Origin: Azospirillum brasilense
Lineage (GTDB): Bacteria > Pseudomonadota > Alphaproteobacteria > Azospirillales > Azospirillaceae
Reading direction: 5' to 3'
DNA: 64,000 nucleotides
NCBI RefSeq assembly: GCF_008365405.1
Contig: NZ_QOKV01000005.1
Location: forward strand, 186,001-250,000
The translations under genes were made by a program, and so were the position numbers. Below are positions 15,077 through 24,031 of this stretch, one piece after another; position 1 is the first letter of the stretch, and each line of letters opens with the position of its first letter. Below the pieces are notes generated by a model, which saw only the letters and a program-made list of their open reading frames with translations, did no database searches and was not told the origin of the DNA.

Positions 15077-16477
15077 TCAGCCCCGCTTCGGGCTCTCCAC
15101 GGGCAGGTTGGCCGCCTTCCACGCCGTCCAGGAGCCAGGGACGTTGATCACCTCGCGGAAACCTCTCCTCTTGAGCAGGCTGGCCGCGATGGAGGCCCGG
15201 TAACCGGTGCCGCAATAAGTCGCGACTTCCTTGTCGCGGTCGAGTTCGTTCAGGTGCTCCGCGAGGTGTGGCACATAGATGTGTCGAGCACCCGGCACGT
15301 GACCCTCCGCCCATTCCTCGTCGGTGCGCACATCGAGGACGATCAGGTCACCGTCCTGCCGATGCCGGTCAAGATCCTGCACGGTCCACTGGCCGACATG
15401 CGCCAACTCGAACCCGGCGTTCTGCCAACTGCTCATGCCGTCGAGCAGATGGCCGCCGATGGTGTCGTAGCCGAGCCGGTACAGGTGCTCGACGACGAGG
15501 GCGAGGTCGCGCTCGCTCTCGACGATCAGCAGGAGCTCGCGGTCTGGGTCGACCATCCAGCCGACCCAGGTGGGAAATTCGGGCCGCAGTACGATGTTCA
15601 GGGCGCCCGGCACATGCCCGCCGCCGAAGGCCAGGATGGAGCGCGTGTCCAGCACCAGGGTGTCGGGCTTCGAGGCACGCTCCCGGAATTCCTCTGGCGG
15701 CAGCGGCGGCACCACGGGCAGTCCCCCGCGCAACGGAGGCCCCGCCGCGTTGACGTTCTTCAGGCGGGCGTAATGGCGCGGCGGCTCCGGCATGCCGCTG
15801 AGCATCCAGCGCACGAATTCGTCTTCCGAACGCGGGCGCAGGGCCTCGCTGTAGGTCCGCTCGTTGCCAATGGTGCTTTGGTTGCGGTCACCAATTGCGC
15901 GACCGCATGATGACCCGGCACCGTGGCCGGGATAGACCTCGACCCGGTCGCCCAACGGCACCAAGGCCTCGAACAGGGAGCGGTACAGCTGCTTGGCCAG
16001 CCTCTGCTCCGTACCATCGCCCAGCAGGTCGGGACGGCCGACGTCGAGGTTGAACAGCGTGTCGCCGGTGAAGACGGCGAATGGATCCTCACCTTGCTTG
16101 GCGTCGAAGGCCAGCAGCGACATGTGCTCGGGGGTGTGTCCCGGTGTGTGCAAAGCACGCAGGCGCACGCTGCCAAGGCCGATCTCGGCGCCTTCCGAAA
16201 GTTGGTGCAGGTCGAAGCGGTAATCCTCCGACCGTCCGCCATGGATCGTAGCGCCGGTGCGGGCTGCCAGCTCGCATGCCCCTGACACGAAGTCGGCGTG
16301 AATGTGCGTCTCGACAATGTGAACGATCCGCACGCCACGGCGTCGAGCGGTCTCGAGGTACACGTCCACGTCGCGGCGCGGGTCGATGACCGCCGCCACG
16401 CCTGCGGCATCGTCGCCGATGAGATACGACAACTGGGCGAGACCCTCGGCCTCGATCCGATCCAGGATCAGTCCCAT
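15077..16477 (-). CDS. Persulfide dioxygenase-like MBL hydrolase fused to two rhodanese domains
   Basis: This 466-residue protein starts with an ETHE1-like metallo-beta-lactamase domain: THIHADFVSGA, LHTPGHTPEHM, FTGDTLFNLDVGRPD and VYPGHGAGSSCG give the metal ligands. Two rhodanese domains follow. The first (about 270-365) lacks an active-site Cys, having IVESERDLALVVEH at that position; the second (about 375-460) has YCGTGYRAS with the catalytic Cys. Such PDO-rhodanese fusions oxidise glutathione persulfide to sulfite and exchange sulfane sulfur. The start is ATG 16477 with AAGGAAG upstream. It is co-transcribed with DUF302 upstream. Confidence 0.85.
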   Translation of the reverse strand: MGLILDRIEAEGLAQLSYLIGDDAAGVAAVIDPRRDVDVYLETARRRGVRIVHIVETHIHADFVSGACELAARTGATIHGGRSEDYRFDLHQLSEGAEIGLGSVRLRALHTPGHTPEHMSLLAFDAKQGEDPFAVFTGDTLFNLDVGRPDLLGDGTEQRLAKQLYRSLFEALVPLGDRVEVYPGHGAGSSCGRAIGDRNQSTIGNERTYSEALRPRSEDEFVRWMLSGMPEPPRHYARLKNVNAAGPPLRGGLPVVPPLPPEEFRERASKPDTLVLDTRSILAFGGGHVPGALNIVLRPEFPTWVGWMVDPDRELLLIVESERDLALVVEHLYRLGYDTIGGHLLDGMSSWQNAGFELAHVGQWTVQDLDRHRQDGDLIVLDVRTDEEWAEGHVPGARHIYVPHLAEHLNELDRDKEVATYCGTGYRASIAASLLKRRGFREVINVPGSWTAWKAANLPVESPKRG

Positions 16478-16510
16478 GATGTCTTCCTTTGTTGTTGCCG
16501 AAACGCGGGG

Positions 16511-16909
16511 TCACGCCGGTCGGCCAACGTCGTCCACAACCTGCCGGAGCATGTCCCGGACCTGTCCGGCGATGCTGGCGAGCTTGGGGTTGTCGATGGC
16601 TTGCATGGAGGACACCGGGTCCACCGCCGAGACCTCGACCTTCCCGTCCTCGCGCTGCTGGACGATGACGTTGCAGGGCAGCATGGTGCCGATCTTGTCC
16701 TCAGCCTGGAGCGCTTGGTAGGCCATCTGGGGGTTGCAGGCGCCAAGAATGCGGTAGGGCCGGTAATCCACGTCCAGCTTCTTCTTCAGCGTGGCTTGGA
16801 CGTCGATTTCGGTCAGCACACCGAAGCCGTGCTTCTTCAGGACCTCGATGACGGTCGAGACGGCCTCGTCGAACCGCATGTCGCCGGTCTTCGAAAAGTG
16901 ATAGCTCAT
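16511..16909 (-). CDS. DUF302-domain protein
   Basis: This 132-residue protein without a signal peptide matches the DUF302 pattern: FDEAVSTVIEVLKKHGFGVLTEIDVQATLKKKL, shown here in two pieces as FDEAVSTVIEVLKKHGFG and LTEIDVQATLKKKL, then YRILGACNPQMAYQAL and MLPCNVIVQ. The family often accompanies sulfur and thiol-redox genes, but its biochemical role is unknown. Two Cys (in GACNP and LPCNV) are typical. It is first in the minus-strand operon with the PDO-rhodanese gene. GGAGGAG precedes the ATG. Confidence 0.8.
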   Translation of the reverse strand: MSYHFSKTGDMRFDEAVSTVIEVLKKHGFGVLTEIDVQATLKKKLDVDYRPYRILGACNPQMAYQALQAEDKIGTMLPCNVIVQQREDGKVEVSAVDPVSSMQAIDNPKLASIAGQVRDMLRQVVDDVGRPA

Positions 16910-16984
16910 TGCGCTCCTCCGTGCGATGTCGGCTGAGGATTCATGGGCTCATGCAAACGCCTGCCAATTCGCTGGCGACATTCC

Positions 16985-17007
16985 ATTAGATTGTAGCAAA
17001 GTCTAAT
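16985..17007. promoter_or_regulatory. Palindrome in the divergent DUF302 / scs promoter region
   Basis: ATTAGATT and AGTCTAAT form an inverted repeat (7 of 8 matching) with a 7-base spacer. It lies 76 bases upstream of the DUF302 start and 130 bases upstream of the exported-protein gene on the other strand. TTAG/CTAA half-sites recur in the palindrome next to the SqrR-like gene at 26951, so the same repressor might act here. This is inference. Confidence 0.45.
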
Positions 17008-17136
17008 GCGCATGGGATGGCAGGGGAACAGGCGACGGCGATTGGAGTTCCGAACCACCCCTCACGAGTCTGTGAGCGGAATGCGGGTTGCGCCAAGCCC
17101 CCGCCGAACGTAGCTTCGATGCGGGATGACGAGAGG

Positions 17137-17562
17137 ATGCGCGTGCCACACACGGCGAACATGATCCGGTCACTGGGGACGGCACTGCTCGTGCTGGCCA
17201 CGCTGGTCGCGTTCGCCGGTCCCGGATGGGCCCGGGCGTTTGCCCCCGTGGACACACTCCGGTCGTTCCCGGCTGCTCTCGTCGACACCGTCTCCGCGGA
17301 GGAACTGGAGGCGGTTGTTCCGACGTTCCTGACCGCCGCTGACGGCACCGACCGGCCCTGCAACAGACGCGACGCATCGACCGGGACGGCACGGTGCCCG
17401 ACCGCCGTTCCATGCCTCACGGTGTGTGGCGGGCTTCCGAACGCCGCGTTCGCCGTTCCGCCACCTTCCGTGGGTGCCGACAGCTATGCGCGCGTCGTCA
17501 GCGACCCGTCACGGGGCATCACCACGCTCCCCGACCTGCCACCCCCGCGCCTGTCCGCCTGA
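17137..17562 (+). CDS. Small exported Cys-containing protein of unknown function
   Basis: This protein of about 141 residues has a hydrophobic signal (GTALLVLATLVAFAGPGWA) and a mature part with Cys in PCNRRD, ARCPTAVPC and LTVCGG, ending in a Pro-rich tail. It resembles the exported protein at 34858 in layout: a basic start, a similar signal, a Cys cluster followed by GGLP and a Pro-rich end. Both precede thiol or metal genes. The start is uncertain; 17161 or 17119 are alternatives. It heads the scsBC operon, so a copper- or thiol-binding periplasmic role is plausible but unproven. Confidence 0.5.
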   Translation: MRVPHTANMIRSLGTALLVLATLVAFAGPGWARAFAPVDTLRSFPAALVDTVSAEELEAVVPTFLTAADGTDRPCNRRDASTGTARCPTAVPCLTVCGGLPNAAFAVPPPSVGADSYARVVSDPSRGITTLPDLPPPRLSA

Positions 17563-17656
17563 GCCACCACGAATCCGCCGTTTCGCCGGGCGTTGCCCGC
17601 CGCCGACGCCGTTCGTGTCCAATCCCCAGCAGACTTGCCGCTCCACTCCGGAGCGC

Positions 17657-19843
17657 ATGGCCCTGTTCCCTCAGCGGACGGACAACGCGATGTCGAACAC
17701 CATCACCCGGCGCCCCTCGTCGGCGCCGTTCGCCGCCGTGCTCGGCGGCGTCCTCAAGGCCGCGACCGGCCGATTTCCGGACGCCCTACTGGCAGCCGCC
17801 ATACTCGCCCTGCTGCCCCCCGCCGCCGCCGCCTCGGTCGGCACCCCGTCAGCGGCCGAGACCTCGACGGTGCAGATCCTGGCCTCAGTCGACGCTGCTG
17901 GTCAGGCACAGACCATTCCGGCGGGGCTTCGCATCGCCCTGAACGACGGCTGGAAAACCTACTGGCGCTCGCCCGGAGACGCGGGCATGCCGCCCCGAAT
18001 GGACTGGACAGGCTCCACCAACGTCGCGTCCATCGCGGTCCGCTGGCCCGCGCCACACCGCTTCTCGACCTTCGGTATCGAGACCCAAGGCTACACCGGC
18101 GAGGTCGTCCTCCCCCTCGAGGTGACCGTCGAGCGCCCGGGCGAGCCGGTTTCACTCCGCGGCAAGGTTGACCTGCTGATGTGCAGCGAGGTCTGTGTCC
18201 CGGCCACGCACCAGGTCGGCCTCGACCTGCCCGCAGGCCCCGCCACACCCGACCTGGCCGCAGGCAACCTGATCGCGCGGTTCGACGCCCGAGTCCCTGG
18301 CGACGGAGGAGGGTCGGGTGTCACCGTCGAGGGAGCCTGGACCGATCCCGCGCGCGAGGCGCTCGTCGTCCGCGTGGCGTCGACCACGGCACCGCTGGCG
18401 GCGCCCGATGCCTTCGTCGAGGGTGGCGACTGGGCGTTCGGCAAGCCCGAGATCGCGTTCGAGGACGGCGGGCGCGCCGCCCTGCTTTCGCTGCCTGTAG
18501 TCGCCGGACCGGACGTCGTCGGCATGGCCGACAAACCCCTCACCGTGACGGTCGTCGACGGCGAACGCGCCGCCGAGGCCAAGATCACCGTGTCGTCGGA
18601 GGCGCCCTTGCCGGGCGACCGGCTCACCGACCTGCTGCCTGTGCTCGCCCTGGCTTTGTTGGGCGGGATGGTCCTCAATCTGATGCCCTGCGTGCTGCCG
18701 GTGCTCTCCCTCAAGCTGATGTCGGTGGTCGGCCAGCAAGGCCAGGAGCGCCGCCGCGTGCGGTTGGGCTTCCTGGCGACCGCCTCCGGCGCCATCGCCG
18801 CCATGCTCGTCCTGGCGGGCACCCTGGCGGCCCTGAAGGGGGCGGGCGGTATGGTCGGCTGGGGCATGCAGTTCCAGCAGCCCGTTTTCCTCGCCGTCAT
18901 GGTGGGCGTCCTGATGGCCTTCGCGGCCAGCATGGCGGGCGCCTTCGAAATCCGGCTGCCGTCCTCGCTGTCCACCGCCCTCGGCACCGTCGGCGGCGAC
19001 GGACCGGTCGGGCATTTCGCCATGGGCGCTTTCGCCACCCTGCTGGCCACACCCTGCTCGGCGCCGTTCCTCGGCACTGCGGTCGGCTTCGCGTTGGCCC
19101 GCGGCCCGCTGGAGATCCTCGCCGTGTTCGGCGCGCTCGGCGTCGGCTTGGCCGCCCCGTACCTGCTCGTCGCCCTGTTTCCGGGCGCGGTCGCTCTGCT
19201 GCCCCGGCCGGGGCGCTGGATGGGCACGCTCCGGCGTCTGCTCGCCCTGGCCCTGGCGGGGACGGCGCTCTGGCTGGTGACGGTCCTCGCCGCGCAGACG
19301 TCGGTCGGCACGGCCGCCAGCGTCGTCGCGGCCACCCTGCTGGCCGTCGGTGCTCTCGCTCTGGCCACCCGGGGCTTCGGGACCGTGAGCCTCGCGGCCG
19401 GGCCGGTGGCCCTAGTCGCGCTCGCCACGGCGGTCGCCATCCCCATCGTCCTCGACCGCGCAGCCTCGGCCGCCGCTTCCGCGGCATCGGCGCGGTGGCA
19501 GCGGTTCGAGCAGGCGGAAATCGCCAAGCTGGTCGCGCAGGGCCAGACCGTCTTCGTTGACGTGACGGCGGACTGGTGCGTCACCTGCATCGTCAACAAG
19601 AAGCTGGTGATCGACCGCGAGCCGGTGGCCAGCACCCTGTCGAGCGACGGCGTCGTCGCCATGCGGGCGGACTGGACCAGCCCCGACCCGGCCATCGCTA
19701 CCTACCTCGGACAGCACGACCGCTACGGCATCCCGTTCAACGCGGTCTACGGGCCGGGCGCGCCGCACGGCATCGTCCTGCCCGAGGTGCTGTCCGAAGG
19801 CGCCGTGCTAGACGCCATCCGGAAGGCCCGGGCGGCGGGGTAA
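17657..19843 (+). CDS. scsB: DsbD-family thiol-disulfide transmembrane reductase (ScsB-like)
   Basis: This protein of about 728 residues moves electrons from cytoplasmic thioredoxin to the periplasm. After a signal region come a periplasmic DsbD-alpha-like domain with Cys pair CSEVC, a membrane part of about eight helices with the paired cysteines in LNLMPCVLPVLSLKLMS and TPCSAPFLGTAVGFAL, and a C-terminal thioredoxin-like domain with WCVTC in DVTADWCVTCIVNKK. The long N-terminal domain is that of ScsB rather than short CcdA. The start ATG 17657 has GGAG upstream; ATG 17690 is possible. The partner ScsC lies downstream. Confidence 0.88.
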   Translation: MALFPQRTDNAMSNTITRRPSSAPFAAVLGGVLKAATGRFPDALLAAAILALLPPAAAASVGTPSAAETSTVQILASVDAAGQAQTIPAGLRIALNDGWKTYWRSPGDAGMPPRMDWTGSTNVASIAVRWPAPHRFSTFGIETQGYTGEVVLPLEVTVERPGEPVSLRGKVDLLMCSEVCVPATHQVGLDLPAGPATPDLAAGNLIARFDARVPGDGGGSGVTVEGAWTDPAREALVVRVASTTAPLAAPDAFVEGGDWAFGKPEIAFEDGGRAALLSLPVVAGPDVVGMADKPLTVTVVDGERAAEAKITVSSEAPLPGDRLTDLLPVLALALLGGMVLNLMPCVLPVLSLKLMSVVGQQGQERRRVRLGFLATASGAIAAMLVLAGTLAALKGAGGMVGWGMQFQQPVFLAVMVGVLMAFAASMAGAFEIRLPSSLSTALGTVGGDGPVGHFAMGAFATLLATPCSAPFLGTAVGFALARGPLEILAVFGALGVGLAAPYLLVALFPGAVALLPRPGRWMGTLRRLLALALAGTALWLVTVLAAQTSVGTAASVVAATLLAVGALALATRGFGTVSLAAGPVALVALATAVAIPIVLDRAASAAASAASARWQRFEQAEIAKLVAQGQTVFVDVTADWCVTCIVNKKLVIDREPVASTLSSDGVVAMRADWTSPDPAIATYLGQHDRYGIPFNAVYGPGAPHGIVLPEVLSEGAVLDAIRKARAAG

Positions 19844-20041
19844 CCTCGGCGTCTCTCACGCCTTCCGAAACATCTCACCCGGCGGGCGAGCAACGGTCTT
19901 CCCGCTACCATGCCCCGCGCCGAGCCTAGCCAACCGAAACACCCGAGTGCGGCGCAGCGCTCACCAGAATCCCGATCGCCGCCTCCGGGGATCCCCGAGC
20001 GGCGGTCCCCCCAGTCGCAACACGGAGCCAAGAGTCCCATT

Positions 20042-20725
20042 ATGACCTCCCGCCTCGTCACGACCCTTCTCACCGTCGCCGTCTCCGCTGTCGCGCTCGG
20101 CGCCGGGGCCGTCGCCGTCCAGTCCTTCGTCGTCTCCACCTCCGCCGCGGCGACGGCGGCCCCGTCCCTGGTGGCGGAGCTCGGCCCGGATGCCCTGACC
20201 CGCGGCCCCAGCGCGGTGGTCGTGGGCAACCCGCAGGGCGACGTGACGGTGATCGAATTCTTCGACTACCAGTGCCCGGTGTGCCGCAAGGTCCACCCCT
20301 TCCTCGAGCAGTTGGTCGCCGAGGACAAGAACGTCCGGGTGATCCACAAACACTGGCCGGTGTTCGGCGCGCCGTCGATCTACGCCGCCAAGATCGCGCT
20401 CGCCGCGCGCTGGCAGGATCGCTACGAACAGGTCCATCACGCCTTCATGAACATTCCCGGTCGCTTCGACGAAGAAAAGATCCAGAAGGCGGCCATCGCT
20501 GCCGGTCTCGATGTGGCGCAGGCCGAGCGTGACCTGAAGGAGCGCGACGCGCAGGTCGATGCCGCTTTCAAGGAGGCCTCGGCGCAGGCGGCGATGCTGC
20601 AACTCCAGGGCACGCCCGGCTTCGTCATCGGCAGCTATCTGGTTCCCGGTGGTCTTGACCTGAAAACCATGAAGGAAATTGTCGCCGACGTCCGTGCCAA
20701 GAAGCGTGGCGGCAAGCAAGGCTGA
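20042..20725 (+). CDS. scsC: Periplasmic DsbA/ScsC-like thiol oxidoreductase
   Basis: This 227-residue protein has a signal anchor (about 2-32) and a DsbA-type thioredoxin fold with the redox motif CPVC (about residue 78, in FFDYQCPVCRKVHPFLE) and the cis-Pro loop GTPGF near the C-terminus. ScsC proteins bind copper and act as isomerase or reductase partners of ScsB, protecting periplasmic proteins from copper-induced disulfides. The start ATG 20042 is chosen because the longer frame is Pro/Arg-rich and non-conserved in look. It is followed six bases later by the next gene. Confidence 0.85.
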   Translation: MTSRLVTTLLTVAVSAVALGAGAVAVQSFVVSTSAAATAAPSLVAELGPDALTRGPSAVVVGNPQGDVTVIEFFDYQCPVCRKVHPFLEQLVAEDKNVRVIHKHWPVFGAPSIYAAKIALAARWQDRYEQVHHAFMNIPGRFDEEKIQKAAIAAGLDVAQAERDLKERDAQVDAAFKEASAQAAMLQLQGTPGFVIGSYLVPGGLDLKTMKEIVADVRAKKRGGKQG

Positions 20726-20731
20726 CCCGGC

Positions 20732-21469
20732 ATGACGCTCACCGACACCCTGCGGCCACCGCTTCGCGCTCTGCGAGGCGCCGCCGCAGCCGCTGCCACC
20801 TTCCTGGTGCTGGGGACCGTCACCGCCGTGTGGCCGAACCCCGTGTTCATCCGCATGACGCCGACCCAAGGGTTCGAGATCTGGCTGCTCGCCGTCCAGG
20901 CGGTGCTGGTCGGGGTCTACGTGACCATCCGGCGGCCGATGTGTTCGCCCCGCGGTGCCGGACTGGGCAGCGTTCTCTGGTTCCTCGGGATCGCCTGCCC
21001 GACCTGCAACAAGCTCCTGCTGCTGGTCTTCGGGGCAGACCTACTGCTCGCCCACTTCGAGCCGTACCGCCTTCATTTGGCCGTGGTCGGCGTCGCCGTC
21101 ACCGCGGCGACGGTCGCGTGGGAGTGGAGACAGCGCCGCCACGCGGTGGTCTGTACGGTTGACATCTCGGACCACATCCTCCGGGAACGCATCAGTCCGC
21201 CCAAATGTTTGCGGGGCAGACGGCGCCGCCCTCGGTCGCGGCGCCGTCCACCGGAACCGACACAGGAGGAATCATGCTGCCTGCCACCGCGTCGCGCGTG
21301 GAGAACGCCACGTCGGCGGACCTCAACCGCCGCTTCGCCGCCGAGATCGAGGAGAGCCTCCGCCATCACGCCGAGCACCCAGAGGCGATCGACCAGCGCC
21401 TGGACGAGCTCGACCACGAGTGGGACATCGAGCGCACGCTCGAGGCCAACGCGGCGACGCTGGCGCTGA
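20732..21469 (+). CDS. Small membrane protein with CPTC motif, C-terminal extension doubtful
   Basis: The first 140 or so codons encode a plausible four-helix membrane protein: hydrophobic segments near 17-33, 47-63, 78-106 and 113-128, with LGIACPTCNKLLLLVFGAD in the third. The CPTC pair suggests exchange of disulfides or metal with ScsB/ScsC. After about residue 140 the frame becomes an Arg/Ser/Pro-rich reading that overlaps the next gene by 196 bases, so the real gene probably ended near 21165 and has lost its stop or shifted frame. The family was not identified with certainty. Confidence 0.55.
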   Translation: MTLTDTLRPPLRALRGAAAAAATFLVLGTVTAVWPNPVFIRMTPTQGFEIWLLAVQAVLVGVYVTIRRPMCSPRGAGLGSVLWFLGIACPTCNKLLLLVFGADLLLAHFEPYRLHLAVVGVAVTAATVAWEWRQRRHAVVCTVDISDHILRERISPPKCLRGRRRRPRSRRRPPEPTQEESCCLPPRRAWRTPRRRTSTAASPPRSRRASAITPSTQRRSTSAWTSSTTSGTSSARSRPTRRRWR

Positions 21470-21738
21470 CCGGCACGGTGCTGGGCGCCTTCGTGGTCCG
21501 CCGTTTCCTCATCTTGCCCGCGGTCGTGACCGGGTTCCTGCTCCAGCACGCCCTCCAAGGCTGGTGCCCGCCGGTCCCGGTGTTCCGCCGCCTGGGCGTC
21601 CGCACCACCGCCGAGATCGACCGCGAGCGGTACGCGCTCAAGGCTCTGCGCGGCGACTTCCGGCGGCTTGACACGACGTCCCCGAACACGACCCCGCGCC
21701 AGCGCGCCGAGGCGGCGTTGGACGCCGCCGTGGCATGA
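21274..21738 (+). CDS. DUF2892-type inner-membrane protein
   Basis: This 154-residue protein begins at ATG 21274 behind a very strong AGGAGGA site; upstream in-frame starts are rejected. The first 50 residues are helical and charged. Two hydrophobic helices (about 60-95, ANAATLALTGTVLGAFVV and LILPAVVTGFLLQHALQG) are of the DUF2892/YgaP-tail type, ending in GWCPPVPVFRRLGVRT. That motif is common in membrane proteins adjoining rhodanese and sulfur genes. It probably belongs to the scs/PDO operon. Confidence 0.7.
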   Translation: MLPATASRVENATSADLNRRFAAEIEESLRHHAEHPEAIDQRLDELDHEWDIERTLEANAATLALTGTVLGAFVVRRFLILPAVVTGFLLQHALQGWCPPVPVFRRLGVRTTAEIDRERYALKALRGDFRRLDTTSPNTTPRQRAEAALDAAVA

Positions 21739-21808
21739 CCCACCCGAGGTGCCCGCGGCCGGTATCGGTCCGGGCTCCACGGCGACCCGCACACAAACGG
21801 AGCATGGC

Positions 21809-22276
21809 ATGACGGACCGCTTGAGGGTGGACGACCGCTTCACCATCGAAATGACACCGCCGACCGCCGACCGCGTCGGGGAACTGGCCCGCGAGGGCTT
21901 CCGCTCCATCGTGAACCTGCGCACCCCCGGCGAAAAGGACGAGGTGCTGTCGCCGACCAAGGAGGGCGAGATCGCCCGGAGCCACGGCCTCGCCTACCTG
22001 AGCATCCCCGTCTCCCCCCAGGATATGAACGAAGCCACCGCCGAACGCTTCGACCGCGAGGTCGCGGGCCTGCCGGGTCCGGTCGCCATCCATTGCGCGT
22101 CGGGGCGCCGCGCCGCCCTCTTCACCTTCATGCACGTCGCCCGCATCGAGGGCCTGTCCGGCGACGCGGCGGCGGCCAAGGCCGAGGCGATGGGCTTCCA
22201 GTTCGGGACGCCGGAGATGAGGGCGTTGTTCACGCGCTACGTGGACGGCGGAAAGACGCGAGGAGGGGCGCCGTGA
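21809..22276 (+). CDS. Beta-lactamase-hydrolase-like (BLH) phosphatase-family protein
   Basis: This 155-residue protein has a dual-specificity-phosphatase fold with the P-loop HCASGRRA (HCxxGxR). IVNLRTPGEKDEV near the N-terminus and YLSIPVSPQDMNEATAERF match the BLH/DUF442 family, which is found next to, or fused to, persulfide dioxygenases. Its physiological substrate is unknown. The stop overlaps the following MBL gene in a GTGA junction. The start ATG 21809 follows CGGAGC; the longer frame upstream is Arg/Pro-rich and overlaps the previous gene. Confidence 0.8.
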   Translation: MTDRLRVDDRFTIEMTPPTADRVGELAREGFRSIVNLRTPGEKDEVLSPTKEGEIARSHGLAYLSIPVSPQDMNEATAERFDREVAGLPGPVAIHCASGRRAALFTFMHVARIEGLSGDAAAAKAEAMGFQFGTPEMRALFTRYVDGGKTRGGAP

Positions 22277-23034
22277 TCTTCCGTCAGCTGTTCGAGCCGG
22301 AATCCTCGACCTACACCTACCTGTTCGGCTGCCGCGACACCAGCCAGGCGATCCTGCTCGACCCGGTGCTGGAGACGGTCGAGCGTGATCTGGCGCTGAT
22401 CCAGCAACTCGGCTTGCGGCTCGCCGTGACGCTCGACACGCACATCCACGCCGACCACATCAGTTCGGCCTGTCGGCTGCGCAGCCTGACCGGCTGCAAG
22501 GTGGCCTATCCGGCGATGGACGGGCTGCCGTGCGCCGATATCGAGGTCGCCGAGGACCAGCCGCTCACCATGGGCAGCCTGACCTTCAAGCCGCTCCACA
22601 CCCCGGGCCACACCGACACGCACCATTGCTTCCTCGTCGAACGCGGGGACACGCCGCGGGTGTTCACCGGCGACGCCCTGCTGATCGACGGCTGCGGCCG
22701 TACGGACTTCCAGAACGGCAGCACCGAGGCGCTCTACCGGTCGGTGCGCGAGAAGATCTTCACGTTGCCGGACGACACGCTCGTCTACCCCAGCCACGAC
22801 TACCAGCACCGGCATGTCTCGACCGTGCTCCAGGAGCGGGAACGCAACCCCCGCCTGGGCGACGACAAGAGCCTGGAGGAGTTCGCCGCGATCATGGCGA
22901 ACCTGAGCCTGCCGTACCCGAAGAAGATCGACGTGGCGGTCCCTGCGAACCGCCTCTGCGGCGACTGCCCCGACGACGCACCGGAGGCACTGCGCCGTAT
23001 CGGGGACAAGTCCTTCCAGGGCGTGCCCGCATAG
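22273..23034 (+). CDS. ETHE1-like persulfide dioxygenase (MBL fold)
   Basis: This 253-residue protein begins at GTG 22273 with AGGAGGGG upstream, overlapping the BLH gene by four bases. It has the whole single-domain PDO pattern: LDTHIHADHISSACRLRSLTG, LHTPGHTDTHHCF, FTGDALLIDGCGRTDFQNGS, where the DGCGRTDFQ box is typical of ETHE1, and YPSHDY. It should oxidise glutathione persulfide to sulfite using one Fe. Two Cys at the end (LCGDCPDD) are also seen in relatives. With its neighbour it forms a split version of the BLH-PDO fusion. Confidence 0.88.
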   Translation: MIFRQLFEPESSTYTYLFGCRDTSQAILLDPVLETVERDLALIQQLGLRLAVTLDTHIHADHISSACRLRSLTGCKVAYPAMDGLPCADIEVAEDQPLTMGSLTFKPLHTPGHTDTHHCFLVERGDTPRVFTGDALLIDGCGRTDFQNGSTEALYRSVREKIFTLPDDTLVYPSHDYQHRHVSTVLQERERNPRLGDDKSLEEFAAIMANLSLPYPKKIDVAVPANRLCGDCPDDAPEALRRIGDKSFQGVPA

Positions 23035-23201
23035 CCCGTCGCAAGCGCCCGCGACGTCGTCCTGCGCGGGGCGGTACTCCCGACCGGCCGCCTGACTCGG
23101 TGGCGGGCTGGGCAATTCCATCCTGTCTTCTCCGGGGCGTGCGGAGGGTCCGTTCCATGCAGCCCCGGAGCCTCGACTCTCCACGTTTTAAGGACGGGAC
23201 C

Positions 23202-23981
23202 ATGGCCATACCGCATCACCGAACCGCTCTGTCCCTCGCGCTCGTGGTGGCGCTTGCCGCCTGCACCGGCACAGGAAGCGTGGCGCCGTCCGTCAGCCCG
23301 CAGGGCGACGCCGAGAGCACCAAGACCAACGTGCTCGAGGCCGGGGCGGCGGTGCTTCAAAGCAACGCGCCGCTCGGCGGGATGGATGTCTACCTCGTCG
23401 GCTTTCATCCCATGAAGGACGAGCCCAAGCACCAGATGGAGGCGCACCACTTCTGCCGCCAAGTGAATGAAGACTTCGCCCAGTGCGCGCTGTTCGACGG
23501 CAACACGGCGAGCGCCAACCTGACGGGTGTCGAGTACATCATCTCCGAGCGACTGTTCGAGCGGTTGCCGCGGCAGGAGCGCCGGTATTGGCACCCCCAC
23601 AATGGTGAGATCCTGTCCGGACAGTTGGTGGCGCCGAACCTGCCCGACGTCGCCGAGCACGAGTTGATGAAGAGCAAGATGAACAGCTATGGCAAGACCT
23701 GGCACACATGGCAGTCCGAGAAGGGCACGCAACCGGGTGACCGGATGCCCTACGGCCCTCCCATGCTGGCCTGGTCGTTCAACCGTGACGGCGAGGCTCA
23801 GCCTGGGCTGGTCGAGACCCGCGATCGCGCGATGAACATGTCGACCGCGGAACGCCGTCGTGCCCGACAAGATCTCGTGCCCACTGCCCGCCCGCAGGAA
23901 GGCGTGGACGCCCTCAAGGGCAGGTTCCCGCGACCTGCTCAGGACATTCCCGGGGTGGTGGACAAGCATGCAGCGCGGTGA
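23202..23981 (+). CDS. DUF1264 lipoprotein
   Basis: This 259-residue protein starts with a lipoprotein signal (LALVVALAACTG, lipobox LAAC). Its main domain matches the DUF1264/OBAP pattern: GMDVYLVGFHPMKDEPKHQMEAHHFC is seen in pieces (MDVYLVGFHPMK, QMEAHHFCRQVNEDFAQC), followed by LTGVEYIISERLFERLP and YWHPHNGEILSGQL. The family is found in plants as oil-body-associated proteins; its bacterial function is unknown. The ATG is at 23202. It is probably anchored on the periplasmic side. It follows the PDO gene by 167 bases. Confidence 0.8.
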   Translation: MAIPHHRTALSLALVVALAACTGTGSVAPSVSPQGDAESTKTNVLEAGAAVLQSNAPLGGMDVYLVGFHPMKDEPKHQMEAHHFCRQVNEDFAQCALFDGNTASANLTGVEYIISERLFERLPRQERRYWHPHNGEILSGQLVAPNLPDVAEHELMKSKMNSYGKTWHTWQSEKGTQPGDRMPYGPPMLAWSFNRDGEAQPGLVETRDRAMNMSTAERRRARQDLVPTARPQEGVDALKGRFPRPAQDIPGVVDKHAAR

Positions 23982-24031
23982 TCGCGCTGCACAGGGAGAG
24001 TAGCGTGGTGTCCAGGAGCCACCCGGTGGCC

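Noticed and set aside
21668..22276. A longer start for the BLH-like phosphatase
   Set aside because: The extra 47 residues are Arg/Pro-rich and overlap the DUF2892 gene. ATG 21809 fits family length.
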